A stretch of DNA of 31,240 nt from Clostridiales bacterium (GCA_004555915.1 SFJM01000025.1:1-31240); one strand, 5' to 3'. Shown: positions 1 through 7,886, counted from the stretch's first letter. The notes: generated by a model not told the origin, from the letters alone. Numbers and translations are program-made.

Positions 1-16
1 GCTTGACCAACGGGCC
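1..16 (-). tRNA. tRNA-Glu, 5' end only (cut by window edge)
   Basis: On the minus strand the first 16 bases read GGCCCGTTGGTCAAGC. This matches the acceptor strand and the start of the D-arm of the tRNA-Glu of Bacillus-type Firmicutes as I recall it. The anticodon lies outside the window, so the Glu identity rests on the 5' end alone. Four bases separate it from the CCA end of the upstream tRNA-Met, so the two are almost certainly cotranscribed. Confidence 0.7.
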
Positions 17-20
17 AGAA

Positions 21-97
21 TGGTAGCGGTGATGGGACTTGAACCTATGACCTTCCGGGTATGAACCGGACGCTCTAGCCAACTAAGCTACACCGCC
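21..97 (-). tRNA. tRNA-Met (CAT), elongator type
   Basis: The minus strand folds into a complete cloverleaf of 77 nt with an encoded CCA. The 7-bp acceptor stem is GGCGGTG with CACCGCT (one G-U pair at the end), the anticodon stem is TCCGG/CCGGA around loop TTCATAC, and the T-loop is TTCAAGT. The anticodon is CAT. The first base pairs with base 72, which argues against initiator tRNA (which has a mismatch there). The sequence resembles the Bacillus elongator tRNA-Met rather than the lysidine-modified tRNA-Ile2. Confidence 0.93.
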
Positions 98-131
98 ATA
101 TTTATATTGCTTTTGTGATGCAACGTTGATT

Positions 132-160
132 ATATTACCGCAAATCCTCCGATTTGTCAA
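132..160 (-). promoter_or_regulatory. Sigma-A promoter of the tRNA operon
   Basis: On the minus strand a perfect TTGACA (155-160) is followed by a 17-bp spacer and TAATAT (132-137). It points into the tRNA-Met/tRNA-Glu pair and lies about 35 bp upstream of the mature tRNA 5' end. A strong stable-RNA promoter is expected here. Confidence 0.85.
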
Positions 161-262
161 GCGTTTTTTTCATTATTTTTCCGCATGAATAAAATACCGG
201 ATACAAATCCGCCATTCTGTGCTAAACTGAATAACAGAATGCTTTGGAAAGGACTACCAAAT

Positions 263-1423
263 ATGACGGAACAACTTTATGATACAAATCCATACAGGAA
301 AACCTTTACTGCCACAGTCATATCCTGTGAACCATGCAAAACAGGCCGCTGGACTGTGGTGTTGGACCGAACTGCCTTTTACCCGGAGGGCGGCGGACAG
401 CCGGGAGATATCGGTACGCTAAACGATATCCCTGTAACCGATACCCAGATCAAAGACGGCATCATCCTGCATACCACCACCGAACCACTGGAACCCGGTA
501 CACAGGCAGCAGGCTGCATTGACTGGAACTATCGTTTTGACCTGATGCAGAACCATTCCGGTGAGCATATCGTCAGTGGCATTATTCACGCAGATACACA
601 GGCCAATAATGTTGGTTTTCATATGGGTAAGGATAGGATTACCATTGATTTTGACCTTCCTCTGTCCCCCGACAAACTGCCGGAATATGAACGGCTTGCC
701 AATCAGGCCATCTGGGACAATCTCCCGACACAAATCACTTACCCTGATGCGGCAGCCCTTCAGGCTTTGGATTACCGGTCAAAAAAAGAGCTGTCCGGAA
801 AAGTCCGTATCGTCACCTTTCCCGGTTATGATACCTGTGCCTGCTGCGGCCTGCATGTACAGCATACCGGTGAAATCGGCCTGATCCAGTTGATTTCCCT
901 GCAAAAACATAAATCCGGCAGCCGCATTGAAATGCTCTGCGGACAGCGTGCATGGGAATACTCCCATGCCATTCGTGCACAGAACCATGCCATTTCTGTC
1001 GCACTGTCTGCCAAACCGCTGGAAACTGCCGCCGCTGTACAGCGCCTGAAGCAGGAAAACAGCCAGCTTGCCGCCAGAATCAGTGCATGGGAAACCGCTG
1101 CATTTGAAAAGAAGGCAATGGAACTGCAAAATTCCGGCAATGTTGTCCTGTTTGAGGATGGCCTGGAGCCATTCAGCGTGCGCAAACTGGCAGTTGCTGT
1201 CATGGAAACCTGCGGCGGCTGGTGTGCTGTCTTTTCCGGTTCGGATAAAAATGGCTATAAATATGCCGTTGGTGAACTGGATGGGGATACCCGTGCAATC
1301 GTCAAAGCCATGAATCAGGCTTTAAACGGCCGGGGCGGTGGAAAACCGTTTCTCGCGCAGGGCAGTGTACAGGCTTCCCGTGCGGAAATTGAAGCATTTT
1401 TCGCTGATCTGACAAAAGCATAA
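263..1423 (+). CDS. Alanyl-tRNA editing protein, AlaX-L type with DHHA1 domain
   Basis: This is a predicted trans-editing hydrolase that removes serine or glycine wrongly attached to tRNA-Ala in the cytoplasm. The 386-residue protein carries the N-terminal AlaRS-like beta barrel with the YPEGGGQPGD motif near residues 40-49. The editing domain has the zinc ligands H98 and H102 (HSGEH) and C194/H198 (CCGLH, the counterpart of CGGTH in AlaRS). The C-terminal part ends with a GGGKPFLAQGS segment typical of DHHA1, which makes this the long AlaX form. An in-frame ATG 26 codons upstream has no ribosome binding site. The chosen ATG has GGAAAGGA nine bases before it. It is followed after 15 bases by the pseudouridine synthase gene, so the pair is probably an RNA-quality operon. 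All editing residues are present. Confidence 0.9.
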   Translation: MTEQLYDTNPYRKTFTATVISCEPCKTGRWTVVLDRTAFYPEGGGQPGDIGTLNDIPVTDTQIKDGIILHTTTEPLEPGTQAAGCIDWNYRFDLMQNHSGEHIVSGIIHADTQANNVGFHMGKDRITIDFDLPLSPDKLPEYERLANQAIWDNLPTQITYPDAAALQALDYRSKKELSGKVRIVTFPGYDTCACCGLHVQHTGEIGLIQLISLQKHKSGSRIEMLCGQRAWEYSHAIRAQNHAISVALSAKPLETAAAVQRLKQENSQLAARISAWETAAFEKKAMELQNSGNVVLFEDGLEPFSVRKLAVAVMETCGGWCAVFSGSDKNGYKYAVGELDGDTRAIVKAMNQALNGRGGGKPFLAQGSVQASRAEIEAFFADLTKA

Positions 1424-1438
1424 GCATGGAGCAATATC

Positions 1439-2110
1439 ATGGCACGCAAACAACTACCTGAAACATACCGCTACTATATGCTGAACAAACCTGCCGGCTG
1501 TGTGTCTGCCTGCCGGGATGCACAGCATCCAACTGTACTGGATTGCTTCCCGCCGGAAGAACGTGCCGGTTTATTTCCCATGGGCAGGCTGGATAAAAAT
1601 TCCGTTGGCATCCTGCTGATTACTGATGACGGAAAGCTCAACCGCCGCCTTCTTGCACCGGAAAACCACATCGAAAAACAGTATCAGGTCTGGGCAGTGG
1701 GTAAAATCTCCCAAGAAAAGCTAAACCTGCTGCAAAACGGTATTGTCGTCAAGGGGCTGCAGCAGCCACTAAAGGCGCAATCTGTGCGTATGCTCAAACA
1801 GGAAAAGCTCTGTGACATACCGGTCCCGATTTTTGAAAATCGGAAATCTCTGCTAATGGAACAGCCGGAGCTGTCGGTTTGCTGTCTGGAAATCATCCTG
1901 ACAGAAGGCAAACGGCATGAAATCAAGCGGCTGCTGGAAGCCATTGGCTGTATGGCGGTTGCCCTGAAGCGGATCAGCTTTGCCGGTATTGCGCTGGATG
2001 AAGCCCTACTGCCCGGTACATACCGAAACATAACAGAGCAGGAACGAATGCTCCTGCTCAGTCTGGGTCAAAATGCAAATGCTTCAAATTCCCGCGGCGT
2101 AAACCGGTGA
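1439..2110 (+). CDS. RsuA/RluE-family rRNA pseudouridine synthase without S4 domain
   Basis: This is a predicted rRNA uridine isomerase of the RsuA/RluB/RluE/RluF family. The 223-residue protein opens directly with the catalytic fold (YYMLNKPAG). It contains GRLDKNSVGILL with the catalytic Asp at about residue 52, where most family members have GRLDxxTxGLL. A later EGKRHEIKRLL segment is the usual family C-terminal motif. The N-terminal S4 RNA-binding domain is absent, as in Escherichia coli RluE, so an RluE-like 23S rRNA target is possible, but the target base cannot be read from the sequence. The last 43 bases overlap the 3' end of the convergent DUF3877 gene. A GGAG lies about ten bases before the start. 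Confidence 0.85.
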   Translation: MARKQLPETYRYYMLNKPAGCVSACRDAQHPTVLDCFPPEERAGLFPMGRLDKNSVGILLITDDGKLNRRLLAPENHIEKQYQVWAVGKISQEKLNLLQNGIVVKGLQQPLKAQSVRMLKQEKLCDIPVPIFENRKSLLMEQPELSVCCLEIILTEGKRHEIKRLLEAIGCMAVALKRISFAGIALDEALLPGTYRNITEQERMLLLSLGQNANASNSRGVNR

Positions 2111-2601
2111 TAAATCATGTGCCCGAATTCTTTATGCAGGCAGTACCGATAATGATCCGGTACTCCGTCTGTGAAATAAATCAGATAATCAAATTCCTCA
2201 TTTTCGGATTTTTCCACTGTCACATGGTCGGAAAACCGGTGAAATACCGCTAAAACCTCCTCTATGGTACAATGCCCATCCCGCATGCAGTCAATAAATG
2301 CTTCCAGAAAACCGTTGTTTTCCACATGCGCATGAACATAAGCGGTGCCTTCCTTCGGAACGGTCAGACAGAACAGATCCTCTTTATGGGAGAACGTCAC
2401 CGTTCCCAGTTCCTCTGCGGCATAGGCCGCAAAATCCTGCAATGCAGTTTCCAGCTGCGGAACCGTAAGCTCGGTTCCCAGCAAATGGTTGATGGCTTCC
2501 GCAGGATAATACAGGTTGCATGCTGTATCGGAATAACCCAGCTTAATCTGGGATTCCTTCACCAGACCAATCAGATTCTGCTTTAATTCTTCAAAATACA
2601 T
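2068..2601 (-). CDS. DUF3877-family protein of unknown function
   Basis: The 177-residue soluble protein resembles the DUF3877 family described from Eubacterium rectale and other gut Clostridia. It has no signal peptide or membrane segment and is rich in acidic and aromatic residues. An LYYP motif sits near residue 30 and HKEFGHMIYHRF near the end. I cannot name a function. It follows the MATE gene by eight bases, and its AAGGAG ribosome binding site overlaps the MATE stop codon, so the two are translated from one message. Its 3' end overlaps the convergent pseudouridine synthase gene. The family call is from memory of the conserved N-terminal pattern and is moderately sure. That the frame is a real gene is much surer. 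Confidence 0.75.
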   Translation of the reverse strand: MYFEELKQNLIGLVKESQIKLGYSDTACNLYYPAEAINHLLGTELTVPQLETALQDFAAYAAEELGTVTFSHKEDLFCLTVPKEGTAYVHAHVENNGFLEAFIDCMRDGHCTIEEVLAVFHRFSDHVTVEKSENEEFDYLIYFTDGVPDHYRYCLHKEFGHMIYHRFTPREFEAFAF

Positions 2602-2609
2602 CTATCAAA

Positions 2610-3956
2610 TCACTCCTTCTGGCAGATTCGCTTGTCCTGCCGGAATACCTTCCAGTAAATTCCCACACAGATTAAGGCAGACAGCGCAGAGCCTGCCGGT
2701 GCCGCTATGCCCATCGGGAACAGGGTATCCGGGAACCAGATCGAAGCCAGATATGCCCCCGGGATACGCATGAGCAGGATGGACGCAATGTTATGGATAA
2801 ACGAAAAAATAGATTTTTCATAGGCACAGAAATATCCGCTGAAACAGAAATGGATACCGGCAAACATACAATCGGTTGCATAAGACCGCAGATACTGTCC
2901 GCCATAGACAATGACCGCGGTTTCTCTGGTGAACAGGCCTACCACCGGTTCCGAAATAAACTGAATGATGACACTGACAACAAATCCAAAGCCAACTGTT
3001 ATCATGATACTGTATTTCAATGTATCCAAAGCACGCCGATGCAGTCCCGCACCAATATTCTGGGCGGAAATGGCGGAAACAGCAGAAAGCATGCTGGAAG
3101 GCACCAGGAACAGGATACCGATAATTTTTTCCACAATGCCCACGGCGGCGGCAATTTCCACACCGCGCATATTGGCAATCACCGTGATGACAAGGAAGGA
3201 TACCTGAATCAGGCCATCCTGCAATGCAACCGGGAAACCGATTTGCAGCATCTGGATGCCCAGCTGTTTTTGCGGTACTAGATGCTGCAGGGACAGATGG
3301 ATGCCCATATCCTTTCGCACAACCACAATGCAGGCGAAAATCACGCTGCAGGTCTGGGCGAATACCGTCGCCAGCGCCGCACCAACGGCCTGCATCTGGA
3401 ACATGCCGATCAATATATAATCCAGCAGAATGTTGATGGCACAGGCTGCCGCCACAAAATACATCGGTGTTCTGGAATCGCCCAGACCGCGGAACACCGC
3501 ACTGATGATATTATAGGCAGTAATCACCGGAATACCCAGAAAACAGATAGTCAGATATGCCTGTGTCTGCTCCAGTGATTCTGGTGGAACCGACATGACC
3601 TGCATAATCGGATGAATCAGTGCAATCAGCACGACACACATGGCAATGGAAATCCCAAGGAAAAGGGTAATGGTATTGCCAATGGTACGGGATACCCGTT
3701 CCATCATTTTGGCGCCCACAGCCTGACTGATGAGTACCGTACAGCCCATGGCCAGTCCCACCAGAATGACGGTAATCATATGCATCATCTGGCTGCCCAC
3801 GGAAACTGCCGTGGTAATGGCAGCACCATTATATAAGCCGACAATAAATAAATCCGCAAGACCATACAAGGTTTGCAGAAAATAGGAAAGAAAAAACGGT
3901 ATAGAAAAGCGTATCAGGTTTTTCCATACACTTCCCTCTGTCAAATTCAAAGCCAT
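2610..3956 (-). CDS. MATE-family multidrug efflux transporter
   Basis: This is a predicted inner-membrane antiporter that exports drugs or metabolites in exchange for Na+ or H+. The 448 residues are a normal MATE length. The N-terminus (LTEGSVWKNLIRFSIPFFLSY, with GLADLFIVG after it) is the standard opening of Clostridia MATE proteins, and about twelve hydrophobic segments follow in two halves. The second half contains the matching QDGLIQVSF and VPSSMLSAVSA segments. GAGGGAC lies before the start ATG. It heads a two-gene unit with the DUF3877 gene. The substrate is unknown, and such genes are often overannotated as drug resistance. Confidence 0.92.
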   Translation of the reverse strand: MALNLTEGSVWKNLIRFSIPFFLSYFLQTLYGLADLFIVGLYNGAAITTAVSVGSQMMHMITVILVGLAMGCTVLISQAVGAKMMERVSRTIGNTITLFLGISIAMCVVLIALIHPIMQVMSVPPESLEQTQAYLTICFLGIPVITAYNIISAVFRGLGDSRTPMYFVAAACAINILLDYILIGMFQMQAVGAALATVFAQTCSVIFACIVVVRKDMGIHLSLQHLVPQKQLGIQMLQIGFPVALQDGLIQVSFLVITVIANMRGVEIAAAVGIVEKIIGILFLVPSSMLSAVSAISAQNIGAGLHRRALDTLKYSIMITVGFGFVVSVIIQFISEPVVGLFTRETAVIVYGGQYLRSYATDCMFAGIHFCFSGYFCAYEKSIFSFIHNIASILLMRIPGAYLASIWFPDTLFPMGIAAPAGSALSALICVGIYWKVFRQDKRICQKE

Positions 3957-3997
3957 ACTGTCCCTCGATTCGTATTAATCATTTCAAAAGCATATCC

Positions 3998-4026
3998 ATT
4001 GTAGCACAAACTGTCCCAATGCACAA
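3998..4026 (-). promoter_or_regulatory. Probable promoter of the MATE-DUF3877 operon
   Basis: On the minus strand TTGTGC (4021-4026), a 17-bp spacer and TACAAT (3998-4003) with an extended TGC just before the -10 lie about 40 bp upstream of the MATE start. The -10 is good and the -35 is weak. Confidence 0.55.
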
Positions 4027-4068
4027 ATTGATACAGAAGAAAACCCGGCAGCCCCCGAAAATCTATGG

Positions 4069-4074
4069 TATAAT
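4069..4074 (+). promoter_or_regulatory. Extended -10 of the nuclease gene
   Basis: A perfect TATAAT preceded by TGG lies 36 bp before the nuclease start codon. No acceptable -35 is found at 17 bp, so this would be an extended -10 promoter. Confidence 0.5.
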
Positions 4075-4109
4075 AGAAAAAATATGATTGGTTCACAAGG
4101 AGTGCATGT

Positions 4110-4988
4110 ATGAAACGATTTTCTTTTTTCCTGATCCCGCTTTTGCTGACCGTTCTGTTTATTCCGGGCTGTTCTGTAGAGCTTGGCACACAGGCTCCGT
4201 CCACCTCCTATTCCCTTTCGGAGATTCCGGATTATTCCGGAGATCCCTATGTGGAAATCCATGACAACCAGCCGGATTTTGACGAGGATGACCTGACAGA
4301 GCAATCCTTTGAAACATACAGTGAGCTGGATGACCTTGGGCGCTGCGGTGTTGCGTATGCCAATATCGGTTCCGACCTGATGCCGACGGAAAGCCGTGGC
4401 TCTATCGGTTCTGTCAAGCCCTCCGGCTGGCATACTGCGAAATACGATTGTGTGGACGGCAAATACCTGTACAACCGCTGCCACCTGATCGGATACCAGC
4501 TGACCGCTGAAAATGCCAACAAACAAAACCTGATTACCGGTACCCGGTATCTCAATGTCACCGGTATGCTGCCATTTGAAAACATGGTGGCAGACTACAT
4601 CAAGGAAACCGACAACCATGTACTCTATCGTGTGACACCGTATTATGAAGGGGATAATCTGGTTGCCAGCGGCGTACAGATGGAGGCAAAATCCGTGGAG
4701 GATGACGGCGAAGGCATCCTGTTCAATGTCTATTGCTATAATGTGCAGCCATTTGTCTGCATTGATTACGCCACCGGTAAAAGCTGGCTGGAATCGGAGG
4801 ACAAGCCGGACACTGCTTCCTCCTCCGGTAAAACCACTTATGTTCTCAACACCAGCTCCAAAAAGTTCCATGAGCCTGACTGCGGTGGTGTCAAACAGAT
4901 TGACCAGAGCAATAAGGAAACCGTCACCGACACGCGGGACAGCCTGATTCAGTCCGGCTATTCCCCCTGCGGCATCTGCAAGCCGTAA
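4110..4988 (+). CDS. Secreted lipoprotein, DNA/RNA non-specific endonuclease with C-terminal zinc-binding tail
   Basis: This is a predicted surface-anchored nuclease of the NucA/EndA type. Residues 1-20 form a signal peptide ending in the lipobox FIPGC, so C21 is the lipidated residue. After an acidic linker, the nuclease domain (about 75-225) has NRCHLIGYQL with the general-base H125. NANKQNLITGTRYLN follows, with N140 and N149 as likely metal-site residues. The family's usual DRGH is NRCH here, a variant I recall from Firmicutes homologues. The C-terminal 50 residues hold H254, C258, C287 and C290 in an Ada-type metal-binding arrangement (HEPDC and CGIC) that reads like a small zinc module. 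The gene stands alone between its own promoter and a bidirectional terminator. Roles in nucleotide scavenging or DNA uptake are inference. Confidence 0.88.
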   Translation: MKRFSFFLIPLLLTVLFIPGCSVELGTQAPSTSYSLSEIPDYSGDPYVEIHDNQPDFDEDDLTEQSFETYSELDDLGRCGVAYANIGSDLMPTESRGSIGSVKPSGWHTAKYDCVDGKYLYNRCHLIGYQLTAENANKQNLITGTRYLNVTGMLPFENMVADYIKETDNHVLYRVTPYYEGDNLVASGVQMEAKSVEDDGEGILFNVYCYNVQPFVCIDYATGKSWLESEDKPDTASSSGKTTYVLNTSSKKFHEPDCGGVKQIDQSNKETVTDTRDSLIQSGYSPCGICKP

Positions 4989-5004
4989 AAAATGTAAAAT
5001 ATAA

Positions 5005-5050
5005 AAAGAATCATCGTGGTCTGAAGCAGATTGCGATGATTCTTTCTTTT
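5005..5050. terminator. Bidirectional intrinsic terminator
   Basis: A perfect 12-bp stem AAAGAATCATCG (5005-5016) with CGATGATTCTTT (5034-5045) is flanked by a T-run on the plus side and an A-run on the other. It serves both the nuclease gene and the convergent gene at 5050-6081. Confidence 0.88.
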
Positions 5051-6081
5051 TATACTATTGCTTCCAGTTCCTGCAGGGAATGCGCAATCCGACCGGTTCC
5101 TTCAAAAAAGCCGGCATTCCAGATGCGCTGGGGTTCCCTGGTCTCCGACACCATGAACTGAATGCGGAAGGTAAAATCCGCATATTCCAGACCGAATACC
5201 GTAAAGGGATGCTCCTCCGCGGCAACCACCTGCATGGTATCCCGCCGGAAACAGGGATACCTGCCCTGAAACCCATACTGGTGCAGCAACTCCGTGACCT
5301 GCCTGCGTTCTGCTGCAATTTTGGTATTTAAAACAATCCCATAATCCCGCTCCGGATAACCGGATGCGGCCTGAGACAGCTTTTTCCAGATGACCCGGTA
5401 CAATTCCCGACGCTCCGGCTTCGCCAGCTCCTTTGCCAGCCGTTCCGTCATATCCCGATCGTGCTGCTCCTGATATTGACACAACAGGGACAGATAGGCG
5501 GTGTCTCCGGCCTGTTTTGCCAGCAGTGCCATGCAGTCCAGTCCCTCCTCGCTGTCCGGATAAAAATCCAGCTCCTCATGGATGGGAGACCAGTACCGGA
5601 ATGGGGCAAAGGTCATCAGCGGAAGCAGCTCCTGCTCCGCCGTATTGCAGCTTTCCGCTCCGATATAGCTCCATTTGTCATAAATCGTGCCGATGATATA
5701 CACCAGCTGCCGCCACTGCTCCTGTCCATCCCGCCAGAAATGCCCGATGGTATGGTACTGATACAGCTGTCGCACCTCCTGTGCCTGCTGATACTGCAAG
5801 GTCAGCAGTGTTCCATCCGGCCTGCGCAGAACCAGCCCGCTGCCCTGTGGCCCCTGTACGGTTTCCACTGTTGTTCCCATGGGAAATTCGGTTTTCAGTT
5901 CCCCGATTGCCGTACATTCCGTCAGGATAAAATAATACTCCAGCGCATCATTCATCATATAGGGAATGTACATATCATTGGGATTGCCCTCCAGACAGCG
6001 CAGCAGCTCCAACGCTCCGCAGTCAATCAGCTCCCGGATACAGCTTTCCAGCTGTTTCTCTGTTACCTTGCTTTGATTCAT
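5050..6081 (-). CDS. Uncharacterised 343-residue protein (possibly DUF3878-like)
   Basis: I do not firmly recognise this protein. It is soluble and rich in Gln, Glu and aromatic residues, and has no signal peptide or clear catalytic motif. The N-terminal third reads as a compact alpha/beta region. The middle (around RQLYQYHTIGHFWRDG) and the last 60 residues (AEEHPFTVFGLEYADFTFRI) look like a conserved fold in Clostridia unknown families, and DUF3878 is a tentative guess. The longest frame starts 35 codons earlier, but GTGAGGAAA is seven bases before the chosen ATG and the promoter lies inside the longer version, so the shorter start is right. It is monocistronic, with a promoter on one side and a terminator on the other. 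Confidence 0.7.
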   Translation of the reverse strand: MNQSKVTEKQLESCIRELIDCGALELLRCLEGNPNDMYIPYMMNDALEYYFILTECTAIGELKTEFPMGTTVETVQGPQGSGLVLRRPDGTLLTLQYQQAQEVRQLYQYHTIGHFWRDGQEQWRQLVYIIGTIYDKWSYIGAESCNTAEQELLPLMTFAPFRYWSPIHEELDFYPDSEEGLDCMALLAKQAGDTAYLSLLCQYQEQHDRDMTERLAKELAKPERRELYRVIWKKLSQAASGYPERDYGIVLNTKIAAERRQVTELLHQYGFQGRYPCFRRDTMQVVAAEEHPFTVFGLEYADFTFRIQFMVSETREPQRIWNAGFFEGTGRIAHSLQELEAIV

Positions 6082-6126
6082 TTCAGTTTCCTCACGACAA
6101 ACGCCTCCATATTTCATCAGATGTAT

Positions 6127-6155
6127 AGTATAGCACAAATCCCGGTTTTTACCAA
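6127..6155 (-). promoter_or_regulatory. Promoter of the 343-residue protein gene
   Basis: On the minus strand TTGGTA (6150-6155), 17 bp, then TATACT (6127-6132) with an extended TGC. It lies between the terminator of the corrinoid-protein gene and the start codon. Confidence 0.72.
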
Positions 6156-6191
6156 AACAAAAAGCAACTGCCCCGTTTTGGAGCAATTGCT
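6155..6191 (-). terminator. Intrinsic terminator of the DUF1638-corrinoid protein genes
   Basis: On the minus strand AGCAATTGC pairs with GCAGTTGCT (one G-U) around an 11-nt loop and is followed by TTTTTGTTTT. It sits 25 bp after the corrinoid-protein stop codon. Confidence 0.82.
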
Positions 6192-6216
6192 TCTGTTTCC
6201 ATATCCGGATATGTAC

Positions 6217-6858
6217 TTAGCCTTCTACACAGAACTTCAGAGCAGCCTCTGCAGCGGATGCAGCATCCGGTGTGTAGCAGTCTGCGCCAATCTGCTCGCA
6301 GAAGGTCTGGGTAATCGGTGCGCCGCCGATCATAACCTTTACCTTGCCGTTCATCTCGGAAGCCTTCACTGCGTCAACCACGTTCTTCATCTCACCCATG
6401 GTGGTGGTCAGCAGTGCGGAGCAGCAAATCAGGGATGCATCATTTTCACGTGCGGCATCCAGGAAGGATTCAACCGGAACATCCACGCCCAGGTCGATGA
6501 CCTTCAGGCCCTTGCCTTCCATCATCATGCGGACAAGGTTCTTGCCGATGTCATGCATGTCGCCCTTTACGGTGCCCAGAATAACGGTGCCCTTATCCTC
6601 TACGCCAGCTTCTACCAGATACGGCTTGAGTACTTCCACACCACGGTTCATAGCACGTGCTGCGACCAGAACCTCCGGCACGAATACTTCATTGTTCTTG
6701 AACTTGGCGCCGATGATGTCCATGCCTGCCAGCAGACCGTCCTGCAGGATGGTGCTTGCCGGAATGCCTTCCTCCAGCGCCTTGGTAACAGCAGCCTTTA
6801 CCTTCGGTGCGCGGCCCTTCTGCAGCCATTCGCTGATTTCATTTAAAACTTCACTCAT
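6217..6858 (-). CDS. Corrinoid (B12-binding) protein of a methyltransferase system
   Basis: This is the predicted methyl carrier. The corrinoid cobalt accepts a methyl group from a substrate-specific methyltransferase and passes it on in the cytoplasm. The 213 residues are the standard length of the MtmC/MtbC/MttC/MtaC type. A B12-binding cap of four helices (about 1-88) includes the EVFVPEVL stretch. A Rossmann domain follows with GDMHDIGKN, so H102 is the lower cobalt ligand of the DxHxxG motif. SALLTTTM (148-155) and IGGAP (177-181) line the corrinoid nucleotide tail. The ATG chosen has AGGAGAG before it, and an earlier in-frame start eight codons up does not. It lies 97 bp after the DUF1638 gene on the same strand, with a strong terminator behind it. 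The partner methyltransferases are probably the two UROD-fold proteins of this island. Confidence 0.95.
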   Translation of the reverse strand: MSEVLNEISEWLQKGRAPKVKAAVTKALEEGIPASTILQDGLLAGMDIIGAKFKNNEVFVPEVLVAARAMNRGVEVLKPYLVEAGVEDKGTVILGTVKGDMHDIGKNLVRMMMEGKGLKVIDLGVDVPVESFLDAARENDASLICCSALLTTTMGEMKNVVDAVKASEMNGKVKVMIGGAPITQTFCEQIGADCYTPDAASAAEAALKFCVEG

Positions 6859-6955
6859 AGTCACTCTCTCCTTTTGAGCCAATCAATCTGATGCTTGTAT
6901 TGTACTATGGGTGTTGTTTTTCTTCTTGTACACAATTGCCGTTTTTGGTACATTT

Positions 6956-7729
6956 TTACCGACTTTCCTGTTTGTTTGTCCAATCCTCCACTTCACAGGG
7001 AATGCTGCGGAATTTCCGGTTGGTATAGTCCGCTTCAATCCGGCTGTGGGGCGGGCAGGTCAGGAACCTCCCGTCATCCCATGGTCCATTGACCACCGCA
7101 TCCAGATATGTCATACTGCCTTCCACCTTTTCAAACTGCCAGCCGAAATCCTCTGCCGCCTGCCGTGCATAGGCTTCATGGGCCGGATTTTCCCCACACG
7201 GGCAGGTAATATAGCCGCAATGCTGATAATTGGTCATCCAGGTATTGGTGCATTCCATCAGATAATCCGCATTTTCCTCCCCATACTCCTGTACATATTC
7301 CTCCCGCTGGAGCCGGTAGTTTTCCTTTGAGGGAGTAAAGGCCTGTTCAATCCAGCCCCGATTGTACCAGTAGATGCCGGGCAGCTTATGGAACAGCTCC
7401 CGGTACCGTTCCGCGGAGCCAAGGAATAAAGAAATACAATCGTCACAGCGCGGGACAATCACCGGCAGGCTTCTGCTGCGCAGGCCGATGACACCATTGG
7501 AGCACAGGCCATAGGCAAGGACAATCGCCTCAAACCGCTGGCTGGGACGCAGCTGTTCATTTTCCCGTTCGATGGCATCAATATTCTTCTGTAACTCTGA
7601 CCTGAGGATGTCCGGCGTATCATGCAGTCCCTGCCGCTGCCACCAGACCCGCACCATATGCCTGCTGTCTGCCGCAAGACGGCTGATTTCCCGGTTCATT
7701 ACCATACATCCTATGATCGCAATACGCAT
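6956..7729 (-). CDS. DUF1638-family protein associated with corrinoid methyltransferases
   Basis: The 257-residue soluble protein belongs, by its opening (MRIAIIGCMVMNREI), AIVLAYGLCSNGV and VPRCDDCI stretches, to the DUF1638 family. To my knowledge the family is found beside corrinoid methyltransferase genes in methanogens and acetogens and has no proven reaction. Conserved cysteines occur at about 8, 97, 110 and 113, and a CGYITCPCG cluster lies near 190-197, so metal or corrinoid binding is plausible. GGAGGGAC precedes the chosen ATG, and the longer frame adds 16 unsupported residues. It is divergent from the hydantoinase-like gene and probably cotranscribed with the corrinoid-protein gene. 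A chaperone, corrinoid-loading or methyl-acceptor role is inference only. Confidence 0.8.
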   Translation of the reverse strand: MRIAIIGCMVMNREISRLAADSRHMVRVWWQRQGLHDTPDILRSELQKNIDAIERENEQLRPSQRFEAIVLAYGLCSNGVIGLRSRSLPVIVPRCDDCISLFLGSAERYRELFHKLPGIYWYNRGWIEQAFTPSKENYRLQREEYVQEYGEENADYLMECTNTWMTNYQHCGYITCPCGENPAHEAYARQAAEDFGWQFEKVEGSMTYLDAVVNGPWDDGRFLTCPPHSRIEADYTNRKFRSIPCEVEDWTNKQESR

Positions 7730-7764
7730 ATCTGTCCCTCCACCGTTCATTCCTGTTGTCCTAC

Positions 7765-7793
7765 AGTATAGCGTCAACCGTCCCTATGCGCAA
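7765..7793 (-). promoter_or_regulatory. Candidate promoter of the DUF1638-corrinoid protein genes
   Basis: On the minus strand TTGCGC (7788-7793), 17 bp, then TATACT (7765-7770), about 36 bp before the DUF1638 start. The -10 is good and the -35 is poor. Confidence 0.5.
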
Positions 7794-7829
7794 GCATTTT
7801 TGCTGTTTCTGTCAATTTCATGCAATAAA

Positions 7830-7867
7830 ATACAATTGTTATACTGTTCTGATACAATCGTTCTATC
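7830..7867 (+). promoter_or_regulatory. Direct repeat, candidate activator site
   Basis: ATACAATTGTTATA (7830-7843) and ATACAATCGTTCTA (7852-7865) agree at 12 of 14 positions and are exactly 22 bp apart, which is two helical turns. The second copy covers the place where a -35 should be, before a good TATAAT. This is the geometry expected of an AraC-family activator site next to RNA polymerase. Confidence 0.55.
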
Positions 7868-7886
7868 ATCCGATGCTGCTGCATGG

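Noticed and set aside
21..97. Initiator tRNA-fMet or lysidine-type tRNA-Ile2
   Set aside because: The first acceptor pair is intact, unlike the C-A mismatch of initiator tRNA, and the stem sequences follow Bacillus elongator tRNA-Met rather than tRNA-Ile2.
3998..4026. Doubled TTTGTGC near the MATE promoter as an operator
   Set aside because: One copy is simply the -35 and the other the extended -10 context; there is no symmetry or further copy to support a binding site.
5461..6846. 461-codon plus-strand frame running antisense to the 343-residue protein and the corrinoid protein
   Set aside because: It crosses a promoter, a terminator and two well-supported genes on the other strand. Its product is low-complexity His/Cys/Gln-rich, typical of an antisense shadow.
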